DNA from: Lachnoclostridium sp. UBA3320
GTDB taxonomy: Bacteria; Bacillota; Clostridia; Lachnospirales; Lachnospiraceae
Assembly: GCA_002361175.1 (NCBI GenBank)
Contig: DESG01000155.1
Span: forward strand, 1 to 11,951
DNA length: 11,951 bases
Direction: 5' to 3'
Both the position numbers and the translations under genes were made by a program. A model generated the notes under the pieces. That model was not told where the DNA came from. It ran no database searches and saw nothing but the letters and a program-made list of their open reading frames with translations. Below are positions 5,648-11,951 of the stretch, piece after piece (position 1 is the stretch's first letter; every line of letters begins with the position of its first letter).

Positions 5648-7147
5648 TTACAGTCCCTGTACTACACCTAAAAATGCAGGGAGCCATGAATCACAGTCCA
5701 CAATCATATATACGAAAGGTCTGTCAAGGTATACAGTTTTTATTTCCTCATTCATGACAGCACCACATTCTTTCATAATAACAGCCGTTGCAGCACCTGC
5801 TTTAGTTCCTCTTTCATCTACTTCAATAAATGTTTTATGCAATACATCATCTATATATAAACCTAAGTTATTTTCAGATAGACCCATGCCTGTAAAATCT
5901 GCTATATTCTCATCAAATGCATCTGTAAGCCCCATCATCTGAAGCATTTGTTTAAGTGATGCAAAGTACTCAGATTTAAACTTTGGAATGGAAGCTTTTA
6001 CTACTGTATCTTTTTTGTTATCAATAAGTTTTTTTAATTTTTTGCCATCAAGTGTTTTAATATAATCTTCCATATTTATACTTTCTTTTGGCAAAAGAGC
6101 TACAAATGCATATTTATTATCTTTATAGTATTTTACAAACCCTGTTGTATTCTTGTCCTCAATATATGTATTTTCTTCCGAATACATATATTGAACATTA
6201 CTAGTTTCTCCATTTTCTTTTGTAAAAATGTCTTCTTTTACTTCATCTTCACTATAAACTTTTTTCCATTCAGCATCAAAAGCAAGTGCATTAATAAGAC
6301 ACATCTGCATTTCGTTATCAACTTTGTCAATAATTTCTGGAATCATACCATCTGTTTTTTGCTTAACCCAGCCATTTATCTTTTCTAATGCGTTATTGTC
6401 AAATTCTGTCTGATATACTTCTGCCCTAAATATTTCCTTATTTTTTTGCAAAAAGTCCTCTTTTATATTAAAACTGTTCTTAACCCATATAGAATTGGCA
6501 ACATTTAATTTATATTTGTCGCCAGAAGGCAGCGACTCATTATAGGATTTCATATAGCTGTTACACTTTTCTAATGGAATACCAAATACCTTTTCAAACT
6601 GTGATAAAGTCTCGCCATTTGCGCCATTTGCAGTCATAGCAAGCGCATTAAATACAGATACAGGAGAGACCATTATATTTTTATCTTTTTCCCATGTATT
6701 CTGAAAAAGCTTAGAGCCAAAATCTGCAACTGCTTCCCACTCATCGTCAGGATTATTTACTTCAGTATTAGTATTAGAAGAAGCTTTTACTACACTTACA
6801 TTGCATATATAAGTTTTACCTTTAAACTTTGCCTGCACTTTTGCCTTTCCTGCTTTCTTTCCATAAATTGTAACACTATTATTATTTTCATTTACCTTTT
6901 CAAGTGATATTTTATCTTGTCCTTTTTTAATACTCCATTCTGTCTTTTTATCTGCGCCAGACAATTTAATTACTTGACTTGTGCCTTCTTCAATTTCAAT
7001 ATTTTTACTACTTAGTACAACTTTTTTACCAGCAATGGCAACATTTACAGAACAAAATATAAAGATAAATGCTAACAGTGCTATAAAGATAAACATATTA
7101 CCTTGTTTTGCTTTACTTTTAATAATATTAGTTTCCTTTTGCCTCAT
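5648..7147 (-). CDS. Secreted serpin with N-terminal Ig-like (Big_2-type) domain
   Basis: A 499-residue serine protease inhibitor of the serpin fold, probably exported. Residues 17-38 form a hydrophobic signal segment ending in AIA, with likely cleavage after A39; C32 is not in a lipobox. Residues about 43-120 look like a bacterial Ig-like (Big_2) beta-sandwich, followed by a short Ser/Thr/Asn linker. The serpin domain spans about 135-498 with classic landmarks: NIMVSPVSVFNALAMTANGA (157-176), the hinge ERGTKAGAATAV (445-456), and the C-terminal DRPFVYMI (476-482 region) and FLGVV. The small-residue hinge (P15 G447 to P9 A453) is the type found in inhibitory serpins. The reactive loop is about five residues longer than in alpha-1-antitrypsin, leaving P1 between C461 and N466. 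The target is unknown; related gut-bacterial serpins inhibit host neutrophil proteases. The start has a strong AGGAGG nine bases upstream. The protein could stay membrane-anchored if the signal is uncleaved. Confidence 0.96.
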   Translation of the reverse strand: MRQKETNIIKSKAKQGNMFIFIALLAFIFIFCSVNVAIAGKKVVLSSKNIEIEEGTSQVIKLSGADKKTEWSIKKGQDKISLEKVNENNNSVTIYGKKAGKAKVQAKFKGKTYICNVSVVKASSNTNTEVNNPDDEWEAVADFGSKLFQNTWEKDKNIMVSPVSVFNALAMTANGANGETLSQFEKVFGIPLEKCNSYMKSYNESLPSGDKYKLNVANSIWVKNSFNIKEDFLQKNKEIFRAEVYQTEFDNNALEKINGWVKQKTDGMIPEIIDKVDNEMQMCLINALAFDAEWKKVYSEDEVKEDIFTKENGETSNVQYMYSEENTYIEDKNTTGFVKYYKDNKYAFVALLPKESINMEDYIKTLDGKKLKKLIDNKKDTVVKASIPKFKSEYFASLKQMLQMMGLTDAFDENIADFTGMGLSENNLGLYIDDVLHKTFIEVDERGTKAGAATAVIMKECGAVMNEEIKTVYLDRPFVYMIVDCDSWLPAFLGVVQGL

Positions 7148-7160
7148 AAAATTCTACCTC

Positions 7161-7181
7161 CTGTCTTATTATACTGTCTTA
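7161..7181 (-). repeat. 8-bp direct repeat flanking the serpin -10 region
   Basis: CTGTCTTA occurs at 7161-7168 and again at 7174-7181 (TAAGACAG on the coding strand), a period of 13 bases. Between and overlapping them lies a perfect TATAAT (7173-7168 on the - strand). The first copy also overlaps two bases of the AGGAGG Shine-Dalgarno. The position suits a regulator binding site, but chance duplication is possible. Confidence 0.4.
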
Positions 7182-7185
7182 CTAT

Positions 7186-7214
7186 AATATAGAATTGTAA
7201 CATTTATGTTTCAA
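7186..7214 (-). promoter_or_regulatory. Candidate sigma-A promoter of the serpin gene
   Basis: On the - strand, TTGAAA (7214-7209), a 17-base spacer and TATATT (7191-7186) each match the consensus 5/6. The -35 box overlaps the stop codon of the SWIM gene. A perfect TATAAT further down (7173-7168) has no good -35 at normal spacing. The serpin could therefore be expressed apart from the hisS-SNF2-SWIM operon, although no terminator separates them. Confidence 0.45.
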
Positions 7215-7936
7215 ATTACTCCGAAAAGTCCATCTATTTCATTTTTATCCATTATGCGCTGACTCTTTGCATCTGCATTGGCAAGCATCGTCTCAACACG
7301 ATTCATAAGCGCTGCGTCCACAAATTCTGATATATTAATCCTGCGTAGTGTAAAGAAAAGAACTGGGTCTGTATCAAGCCTTGCTCCTACACCATAAAGT
7401 ACTGCTGCCACATGTTTACACATATATGCCCAGTCAGGACAGCTACAGCTAAATTTAATTTCTTGAGGGGTAGGAAATAACATTCCTTTTTCCAAAAAAA
7501 GCTCTTTTAATTCATCAGGGAATTTTCCAGAGATTAAGGCTTCTGCATTAGCAAGCCTTCCACTGCACTCACTTACGATATGATTAACTTTTTCTTCTGA
7601 AAGCGGACTAATATCAACATTTATATCATATGGTTCACTTCCACTTCCCATAACTTTTGCTGTTACTTTTCCTTCTGTAATATCAAGGTCAACTACTGCT
7701 CCATGTCTTACATAACGTCTTCCTCTTTCCAGACGGTTATCATAGTCCGCATAGCGTTCAAGATTATCACACCACGCTTTGCCCCACCAGCTTTTTGCAA
7801 TCTTTCTTCCATCTATCACTGGTACTGGATTCCAGTTTTCTCCTTTTTTGTTTGCCTTTTTTATCATTTTTTCTGCTTTGGCACGCAGCTCTCCTACAGT
7901 TGGCTGCTTAAAGTAATAATCGTCATAATATCCCAT
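7211..7936 (-). CDS. SWIM zinc-finger protein, partner of the SNF2 helicase
   Basis: A 241-residue cytoplasmic protein with one SWIM zinc-binding motif, C164-x-C166 then C173-x-H175 (CSCPDWAYMCKH), in the order CxCx(n)CxH that defines the domain. SWIM domains bind DNA or proteins and in bacteria commonly occur fused to, or encoded beside, SNF2 ATPases; Bacillus subtilis YwqB beside YwqA is the nearest arrangement I know. The N-terminal half contains the family-typical WWGKAWCDNLE (50-60) followed by a beta-rich region with RYVRHGAVVDLDI (74-86). The helical C-terminal third has no motif I know. It starts 16 bases after the SNF2 stop, with GGAG seven bases before the ATG, so it is almost certainly co-transcribed with the helicase. 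It probably helps target or regulate it on DNA; that role is inferred from context. Confidence 0.93.
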   Translation of the reverse strand: MGYYDDYYFKQPTVGELRAKAEKMIKKANKKGENWNPVPVIDGRKIAKSWWGKAWCDNLERYADYDNRLERGRRYVRHGAVVDLDITEGKVTAKVMGSGSEPYDINVDISPLSEEKVNHIVSECSGRLANAEALISGKFPDELKELFLEKGMLFPTPQEIKFSCSCPDWAYMCKHVAAVLYGVGARLDTDPVLFFTLRRINISEFVDAALMNRVETMLANADAKSQRIMDKNEIDGLFGVI

Positions 7937-7952
7937 AACCCATCTCCATTTA

Positions 7953-10556
7953 TTAGCTTAACTTAAGCATATCCATAAGGGCATCATTGTCAAGCTCTGT
8001 AATCCATTTTTCACCTGTACCTATAACATTTTCCGCAAGCTCTTTTTTAGACTCTATCATTTCATTTATTCTCTCTTCTACAGTATCTTTACATACAAGC
8101 TTATGTACCATTACATTTTTAGTCTGACCAATTCTAAATGCCCTGTCTGTTGCCTGATTTTCCACAGCAGGATTCCACCATCTGTCAAAATGTATTACAT
8201 GGTTTGCTTTAGTAAGGTTTAAACCAGTACCTCCTGCTCTGACTGAAAGTACAAGAAATGGTATATACTCCTCTGACTGAAATTCTTCTACAATTTTTCC
8301 TCTTTTTGCAGAAGGGACACCACCATGTATTACACGACCTTTTCTATGGAATACCTTTTCCAAAAAATCTGCCAACACACCAGTAATTTCTCTATACTGT
8401 GTAAATATTAACACACGTTCACGCTTTTCATAAATTGTTTCACACAGTTCTTTAAGCAGTGCAAATTTGCCACTTTCTGTTAATGAATACCCAGACTGTC
8501 CAAGATACTGGTCGGGATGGTTGCATACCTGTTTTAATTTTGTTATTGTGGCAAGTACAAGTCCTTGCCTTTCAATTCCCTCAGTAGACCTAATTTTGTG
8601 TTCCATGTCTTGTACAATTCTGTGGTAAAGCACAACCTGTTTTTTACTAAGTTCAGCATAGTCAACAATTTCCATCTTTTCAGGCAAGTCTGCAATAATT
8701 TTTTTATCAGTTTTAAGTCTTCTAAGCATAAATGGACTTACCATAGCTTTAAGTTTGCCATATTTTTCTTGGTGTTTCTCAAGTTCTTTGCAAAATTCAC
8801 GAAACTCCTTTGACGTCCCCATAAGACCTTTATTAAGAAAATCGAACAAAGACCATAAGTTTGTCAAATCATTTTCAATAGGTGTACCTGTCATAGCAAT
8901 TTTCATGCGTCCATGCAGCTTTTTAATCTCTTTTGTCTGTTTTGTCAGCGCATTTTTAACAGCTTGTGCCTCATCTAGTATAATACATTCCCACTTTATA
9001 TCCTGTAAAGTTTGTATTCTTGATACCATACCATAAGTTGTCACTGTAAGAAATGCCTTGTTATCTAGCAGTTCATCCACAAGCTCTTTTGAAGATTTGC
9101 CATGAAGTATAAATAAACTTAATGATGGTGTAAACTTTCTAGCTTCACTGCGCCAGTTTTCCACTAAAGAAGCTGGCACTACAAGCAAGGCTCTTGCATC
9201 TTTGTTTTCCTCATGAAGTTTTTCTAGAAATGCAAGTACCTGAACTGTTTTTCCAAGACCCATATCGTCTGCAAGACATGCTCCAAACCCGAGTTTGTAC
9301 ATATAATTTAACCATATATACCCATCTTTTTGGTATGGTCTAAGTGTAGCATGAAGTGCCTTTGGCACAGCAACTCTGCGCATATTTTCTGGTTCACGCA
9401 GGCTTTTAAGTATTCCTGCAAGCCACTTGCCATTTGTAACCTTTTCACCAACATCTGCTGCCTTATCACTTGTTCCAAGTTGAAGTTTTAATGCCTCCAT
9501 AAGCGTAAGGCTATCAGGAATTTTTTTCATATCATCAAGCAGTTTTTGAAGTCTATCATGGTCAGCTTCAACCCATTTGCCTTTAAGAAGTGCCAATCCT
9601 TCTGTCTGTGCCATAAGAGTTTCAATATCCTTTTCTGTAAGGGCTACTCCATCAACCATAAATTCTGGTTTTGCACATATAATTGCATCAAATCCAAGTG
9701 CTGATGGTTTTTTATCACCAAGCTTTATAGAAAGAGATACTGTAGAAGACCTTCTTTTCCACCAGTTTGGAATCCTGCACAAAATCCCTGCTTTTTCGAT
9801 TGCCTCCACATCTTTTAAAAATCTATATGCCTCTTTTGTAGTAATGCGCAGCGGATGAAACAGTTCTCCAGTTTTCATAAAACCTGCTATAAGCTTTGAA
9901 ACATTTGCTGCCTTTTCAAGGCATGATAAAAGCGAAAGAAGTTTTTGCCTGTCGTCCTTATACTCAGAAAGTGCATATTCAAGAGGAACATGTTGTACAC
10001 TTCCATCACTTTTTTTAGTAGCGTAAGTAGCCATAAATGCAAATGGATAATCATCATCTTTATTTTCCACTAGATGAAAAAATATACGTTCAGGCACACG
10101 CAAGTTTTGGTTCTTATCAGTAAGATACATCTCTACTGTGCCATTATATTCAGCAATTTCCTTTGCAAAAATTTCCTGCAGTTTTGACGATACCAGTTCA
10201 ATCCACTCTTTAGTAATATATTCTGCCCCTATTGCAAATGGTACAGCTTCAAGTAAATCCATATATTCATCATCTGTAAGCAAAACTTTTGCATTTTCCC
10301 TTACAATCTCAAGTTCTGGAAGTGCTGTAAGCTTCTTAAAAAATTTATCTGCAACCATATATAAAAAAGTCATAGAAGCACTGCATACTTGCGGTTTTCC
10401 TGTAAGTCCTATATTATAAAGTGCGCTATATCTGTCTTTATTAAACATTACAGCCAGCTTGTCTTTTTTATTCTCTTGCGTCATATCTATATCTGGTATA
10501 AACCCATCAGGAGTAAATATAAAATCAAGCTTTTTTTCTGATACCTTTTCTGCCAT
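7953..10556 (-). CDS. SNF2-family DNA helicase/translocase
   Basis: An 867-residue ATP-dependent DNA translocase of the bacterial SWI2/SNF2 family. The N-terminal 390 residues are a helical-rich region of the bacterial SNF2-associated type, without catalytic motifs. The motor follows: LRPYQKDG (405-412), motif I DMGLGKT (431-437), Ia VVPASLVENW (459-468), II DEAQ (528-531), III TGTP (556-559), IV RVLIFTQY (714-721), V AGGTGLNL (774-781) and VI QATDRAFRIGQ (801-811). All motifs are intact, so it should hydrolyse ATP. It lacks the N-terminal SWIM finger that is fused in some relatives; here the finger is the separate next gene, as in the YwqA/YwqB pair. The ATG has GAGG five bases upstream and lies 14 bases after the hisS stop. 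The family is certain; the role (repair, recombination, transcription or defence) cannot be read from the sequence. Confidence 0.97.
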   Translation of the reverse strand: MAEKVSEKKLDFIFTPDGFIPDIDMTQENKKDKLAVMFNKDRYSALYNIGLTGKPQVCSASMTFLYMVADKFFKKLTALPELEIVRENAKVLLTDDEYMDLLEAVPFAIGAEYITKEWIELVSSKLQEIFAKEIAEYNGTVEMYLTDKNQNLRVPERIFFHLVENKDDDYPFAFMATYATKKSDGSVQHVPLEYALSEYKDDRQKLLSLLSCLEKAANVSKLIAGFMKTGELFHPLRITTKEAYRFLKDVEAIEKAGILCRIPNWWKRRSSTVSLSIKLGDKKPSALGFDAIICAKPEFMVDGVALTEKDIETLMAQTEGLALLKGKWVEADHDRLQKLLDDMKKIPDSLTLMEALKLQLGTSDKAADVGEKVTNGKWLAGILKSLREPENMRRVAVPKALHATLRPYQKDGYIWLNYMYKLGFGACLADDMGLGKTVQVLAFLEKLHEENKDARALLVVPASLVENWRSEARKFTPSLSLFILHGKSSKELVDELLDNKAFLTVTTYGMVSRIQTLQDIKWECIILDEAQAVKNALTKQTKEIKKLHGRMKIAMTGTPIENDLTNLWSLFDFLNKGLMGTSKEFREFCKELEKHQEKYGKLKAMVSPFMLRRLKTDKKIIADLPEKMEIVDYAELSKKQVVLYHRIVQDMEHKIRSTEGIERQGLVLATITKLKQVCNHPDQYLGQSGYSLTESGKFALLKELCETIYEKRERVLIFTQYREITGVLADFLEKVFHRKGRVIHGGVPSAKRGKIVEEFQSEEYIPFLVLSVRAGGTGLNLTKANHVIHFDRWWNPAVENQATDRAFRIGQTKNVMVHKLVCKDTVEERINEMIESKKELAENVIGTGEKWITELDNDALMDMLKLS

Positions 10557-10570
10557 TTTATCCTCATTTC

Positions 10571-11830
10571 TTATTTATCATCTTCATGATTTGTTCCAAA
10601 AAGTTTTACACCGTCTTCTTGTCCATATACAGCAAAGCCATTAAATCCTTGTTTCTCAAGTTTATTAAGAAACTTTCCAAACTTTTTAGGCTTTGCCATT
10701 ACAGATACTCTATAATCTTTTCTAAGCTCTTCTGCGAACGAAAGCGCACCTGCATAACTTTCACTATCATAGAATACTGCAATTAAATTTTTCTGCCCAG
10801 GGATTTCATATTTATTTTCCATAAGTATCTCAAATATTCTTTCAAAACCTATCGAAAATCCTGCTGCTGGGATATCTTCATTTAAAAACTTGCCAATAAG
10901 ATTATCATAACGTCCGCCACCTGCAACTGAACCACTGTAGCCTTCTGCCGCTACTTCAAATATAGCTCCTGTATAATAACCCTGACCACGTACCAATGAA
11001 GGTTCAAATTCTATAATAATACTTCCTTTTGATACTTCTGTAACTGTGTTTATTATATTTTTTATATCCTGCACATATCCCTCTTCGCAAATATCAGAAA
11101 TATTGTTAAGTAAAAGTTTACCACCTTTAAAAAGTGCTACAAACTTCTCTGTCGCTTCCTTAGAAAAGCCGCCATTGACGAGTTCTTCTTTTATTCCATC
11201 AAGTCCTATTTTGTCAAGTTTGTCAAAGATAATTGCAAGCCTTTCAAAATCGCTTTCGTCAAATCCTGAATATACAAAAATGCTTTTTAATATACGCCTG
11301 TCATTTATTTTTACTCTGTATTTTTTAATACCCACACGTTCTAATGCTTTTGTTGTAGTTAAAATAAGCTCTACCTCCGCATTATATGATGCATCACCAA
11401 TAATATCTATATCACACTGCATAAACTCACGCAGCCGCCCTTTTTGAGGACGTTCAGCACGATATACCCTGTCCATCTGTATTACTTTAAATGGTGACAT
11501 AAGACTGTTTCTGTTATTAGCATAATAACGAGAAAGCGGAAGTGTAAGGTCATAGCGCAAACCCATATCTGAAAGTGCTGTCTCATCTTTATTTCCATCT
11601 GAAAGTACAGAGGAGAGCTTTTGTCCCCTCTTTAATATTTTAAATATAAGGTTAAGGTTTTCACCACCATCGCTTTTATCAAGATTAACGGCATCTTCAA
11701 GAATAGGGGTGGTAATACGGCAAAAGCCTGCATCACGGTAAGTTTCTAAGATTACGCTTTGCAGGTAGTCTCGTATTTGTACCTCTTCTGGAAGATAATC
11801 CCTGGTTCCTTTAACTGGTGTTGTTTTCAT
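10571..11830 (-). CDS. hisS: Histidyl-tRNA synthetase, divergent class II type
   Basis: A 419-residue class II aminoacyl-tRNA synthetase charging tRNA-His. It has the HisRS opening PVKGTRDYLP (5-14), TPILED (41-46) near motif 1, motif 2 RVYRAERPQKGRLREFMQCD (121-140), the HisA-region LVRGQGYYTG (279-288), GGGRYD (304-309), and motif 3 AAGFSIGFERI (322-332). A short HGTP-type anticodon-binding domain follows (about 347-411). Two points are unusual: the HisA signature reads RGQGYY instead of RGLDYY, and motif 2 continues CDIDI, closer to the eukaryotic QCDFDI than to the common bacterial QFGVE. NDRRIL and DKLDKI also look eukaryote-like. I chose ATG 11830 because it has GGAGGA five bases upstream and begins the conserved sequence; an upstream in-frame ATG at 11896 lies within the promoter. 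It is first gene of the operon with SNF2 and SWIM. A HisRS paralogue is possible, but the catalytic motifs favour a working enzyme. Confidence 0.92.
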   Translation of the reverse strand: MKTTPVKGTRDYLPEEVQIRDYLQSVILETYRDAGFCRITTPILEDAVNLDKSDGGENLNLIFKILKRGQKLSSVLSDGNKDETALSDMGLRYDLTLPLSRYYANNRNSLMSPFKVIQMDRVYRAERPQKGRLREFMQCDIDIIGDASYNAEVELILTTTKALERVGIKKYRVKINDRRILKSIFVYSGFDESDFERLAIIFDKLDKIGLDGIKEELVNGGFSKEATEKFVALFKGGKLLLNNISDICEEGYVQDIKNIINTVTEVSKGSIIIEFEPSLVRGQGYYTGAIFEVAAEGYSGSVAGGGRYDNLIGKFLNEDIPAAGFSIGFERIFEILMENKYEIPGQKNLIAVFYDSESYAGALSFAEELRKDYRVSVMAKPKKFGKFLNKLEKQGFNGFAVYGQEDGVKLFGTNHEDDK

Positions 11831-11860
11831 AAAAATCCTCCATGTAAAAATTATAAGGAT

Positions 11861-11889
11861 ATTATATACCTTATCAGTAATTCTTACAA
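11861..11889 (-). promoter_or_regulatory. Sigma-A-type promoter of the hisS-SNF2-SWIM operon
   Basis: On the - strand, TTGTAA (11889-11884), a 17-base spacer and a perfect TATAAT (11866-11861). A start near 11854 leaves about 24 bases of leader, too short for a T-box, and no T-box-like TGGNACC is visible between 11831 and 11951. Confidence 0.62.
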
Positions 11890-11951
11890 GAGGCATATAT
11901 TTTAAGTTTTTTTTAATTTCATGGGTTGGGTTTATGTAAAAATAAAACTTT

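Noticed and set aside
9577..10419. Two 93-codon + strand frames inside the SNF2 gene
   Set aside because: Antisense shadows of a strongly supported helicase gene, with no motif of their own.
11046..11447. 133-codon + strand frame inside hisS
   Set aside because: Lies wholly antisense to hisS and has the Ser/Ile/Phe-rich composition of a shadow; no Shine-Dalgarno or known motif.
7211..11830. SNF2 plus SWIM as a phage-defence system
   Set aside because: SNF2 helicases occur in defence loci, but no methylase, nuclease or phospholipase gene lies here, and the YwqA/YwqB-like pair next to hisS looks chromosomal and housekeeping.
11831..11896. Upstream start of hisS at 11896 adding 22 residues
   Set aside because: The extension is not HisRS-like, it would overlap the promoter at 11861-11889, and ATG 11830 has a strong GGAGGA.
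11890..11951. T-box or other riboswitch before hisS
   Set aside because: No T-box antiterminator-like sequence is visible and the predicted transcription start is downstream of this stretch.

Overview
The window is AT-rich DNA whose gene types (a YdiF-type ABC-F ATPase, a secreted serpin, a YkuD L,D-transpeptidase, an SNF2 helicase beside a SWIM protein) fit a Gram-positive Bacillota, most likely a gut-type Clostridium or Lachnospiraceae. That placement is inferred from protein resemblance; there is no rRNA or other marker. The genes are densely packed and look chromosomal. I see no transposase, phage gene, tRNA, rRNA, CRISPR array or origin.

Layout. The left part (68-3323) reads on the + strand: a LacI-family regulator, a 265-base gap holding a short possibly decayed reading frame, then an ABC-F ATPase ending at a bidirectional terminator (3333-3378). 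Everything to the right reads on the - strand. From right to left these are a histidyl-tRNA synthetase of unusual sequence (11830-10571), an SNF2 helicase (10556-7953), a SWIM zinc-finger protein (7936-7211), a secreted serpin (7147-5648), an L,D-transpeptidase (5522-4035) and a ferritin-like protein (3928-3380). No gene-free stretch exceeds 300 bases. The last 62 bases (11890-11951) show only AT-rich sequence.

How the genes work together. hisS, the SNF2 gene and the SWIM gene are separated by 14 and 16 bases, each with its own Shine-Dalgarno, and form a likely operon behind a good sigma-A-type promoter. SNF2 and SWIM proteins are known partners, so those two probably act together on DNA. The serpin and the L,D-transpeptidase each have a candidate promoter and act outside the membrane: one inhibits proteases, the other cross-links peptidoglycan. 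The ferritin-like protein probably binds a di-metal centre.

Most interesting. The 5' leader of the L,D-transpeptidase mRNA holds two interleaved perfect complementarities (10 bp and 9 bp) in the order of an H-type pseudoknot, and the second covers the Shine-Dalgarno. It could be an undescribed cis-regulatory RNA. Other points are a serpin with a long reactive loop of unclear P1, a HisRS with a changed HisA signature and eukaryote-like motif 2, a CxxC insertion in the ferritin-like protein, and a terminator-like hairpin facing against the surrounding genes.
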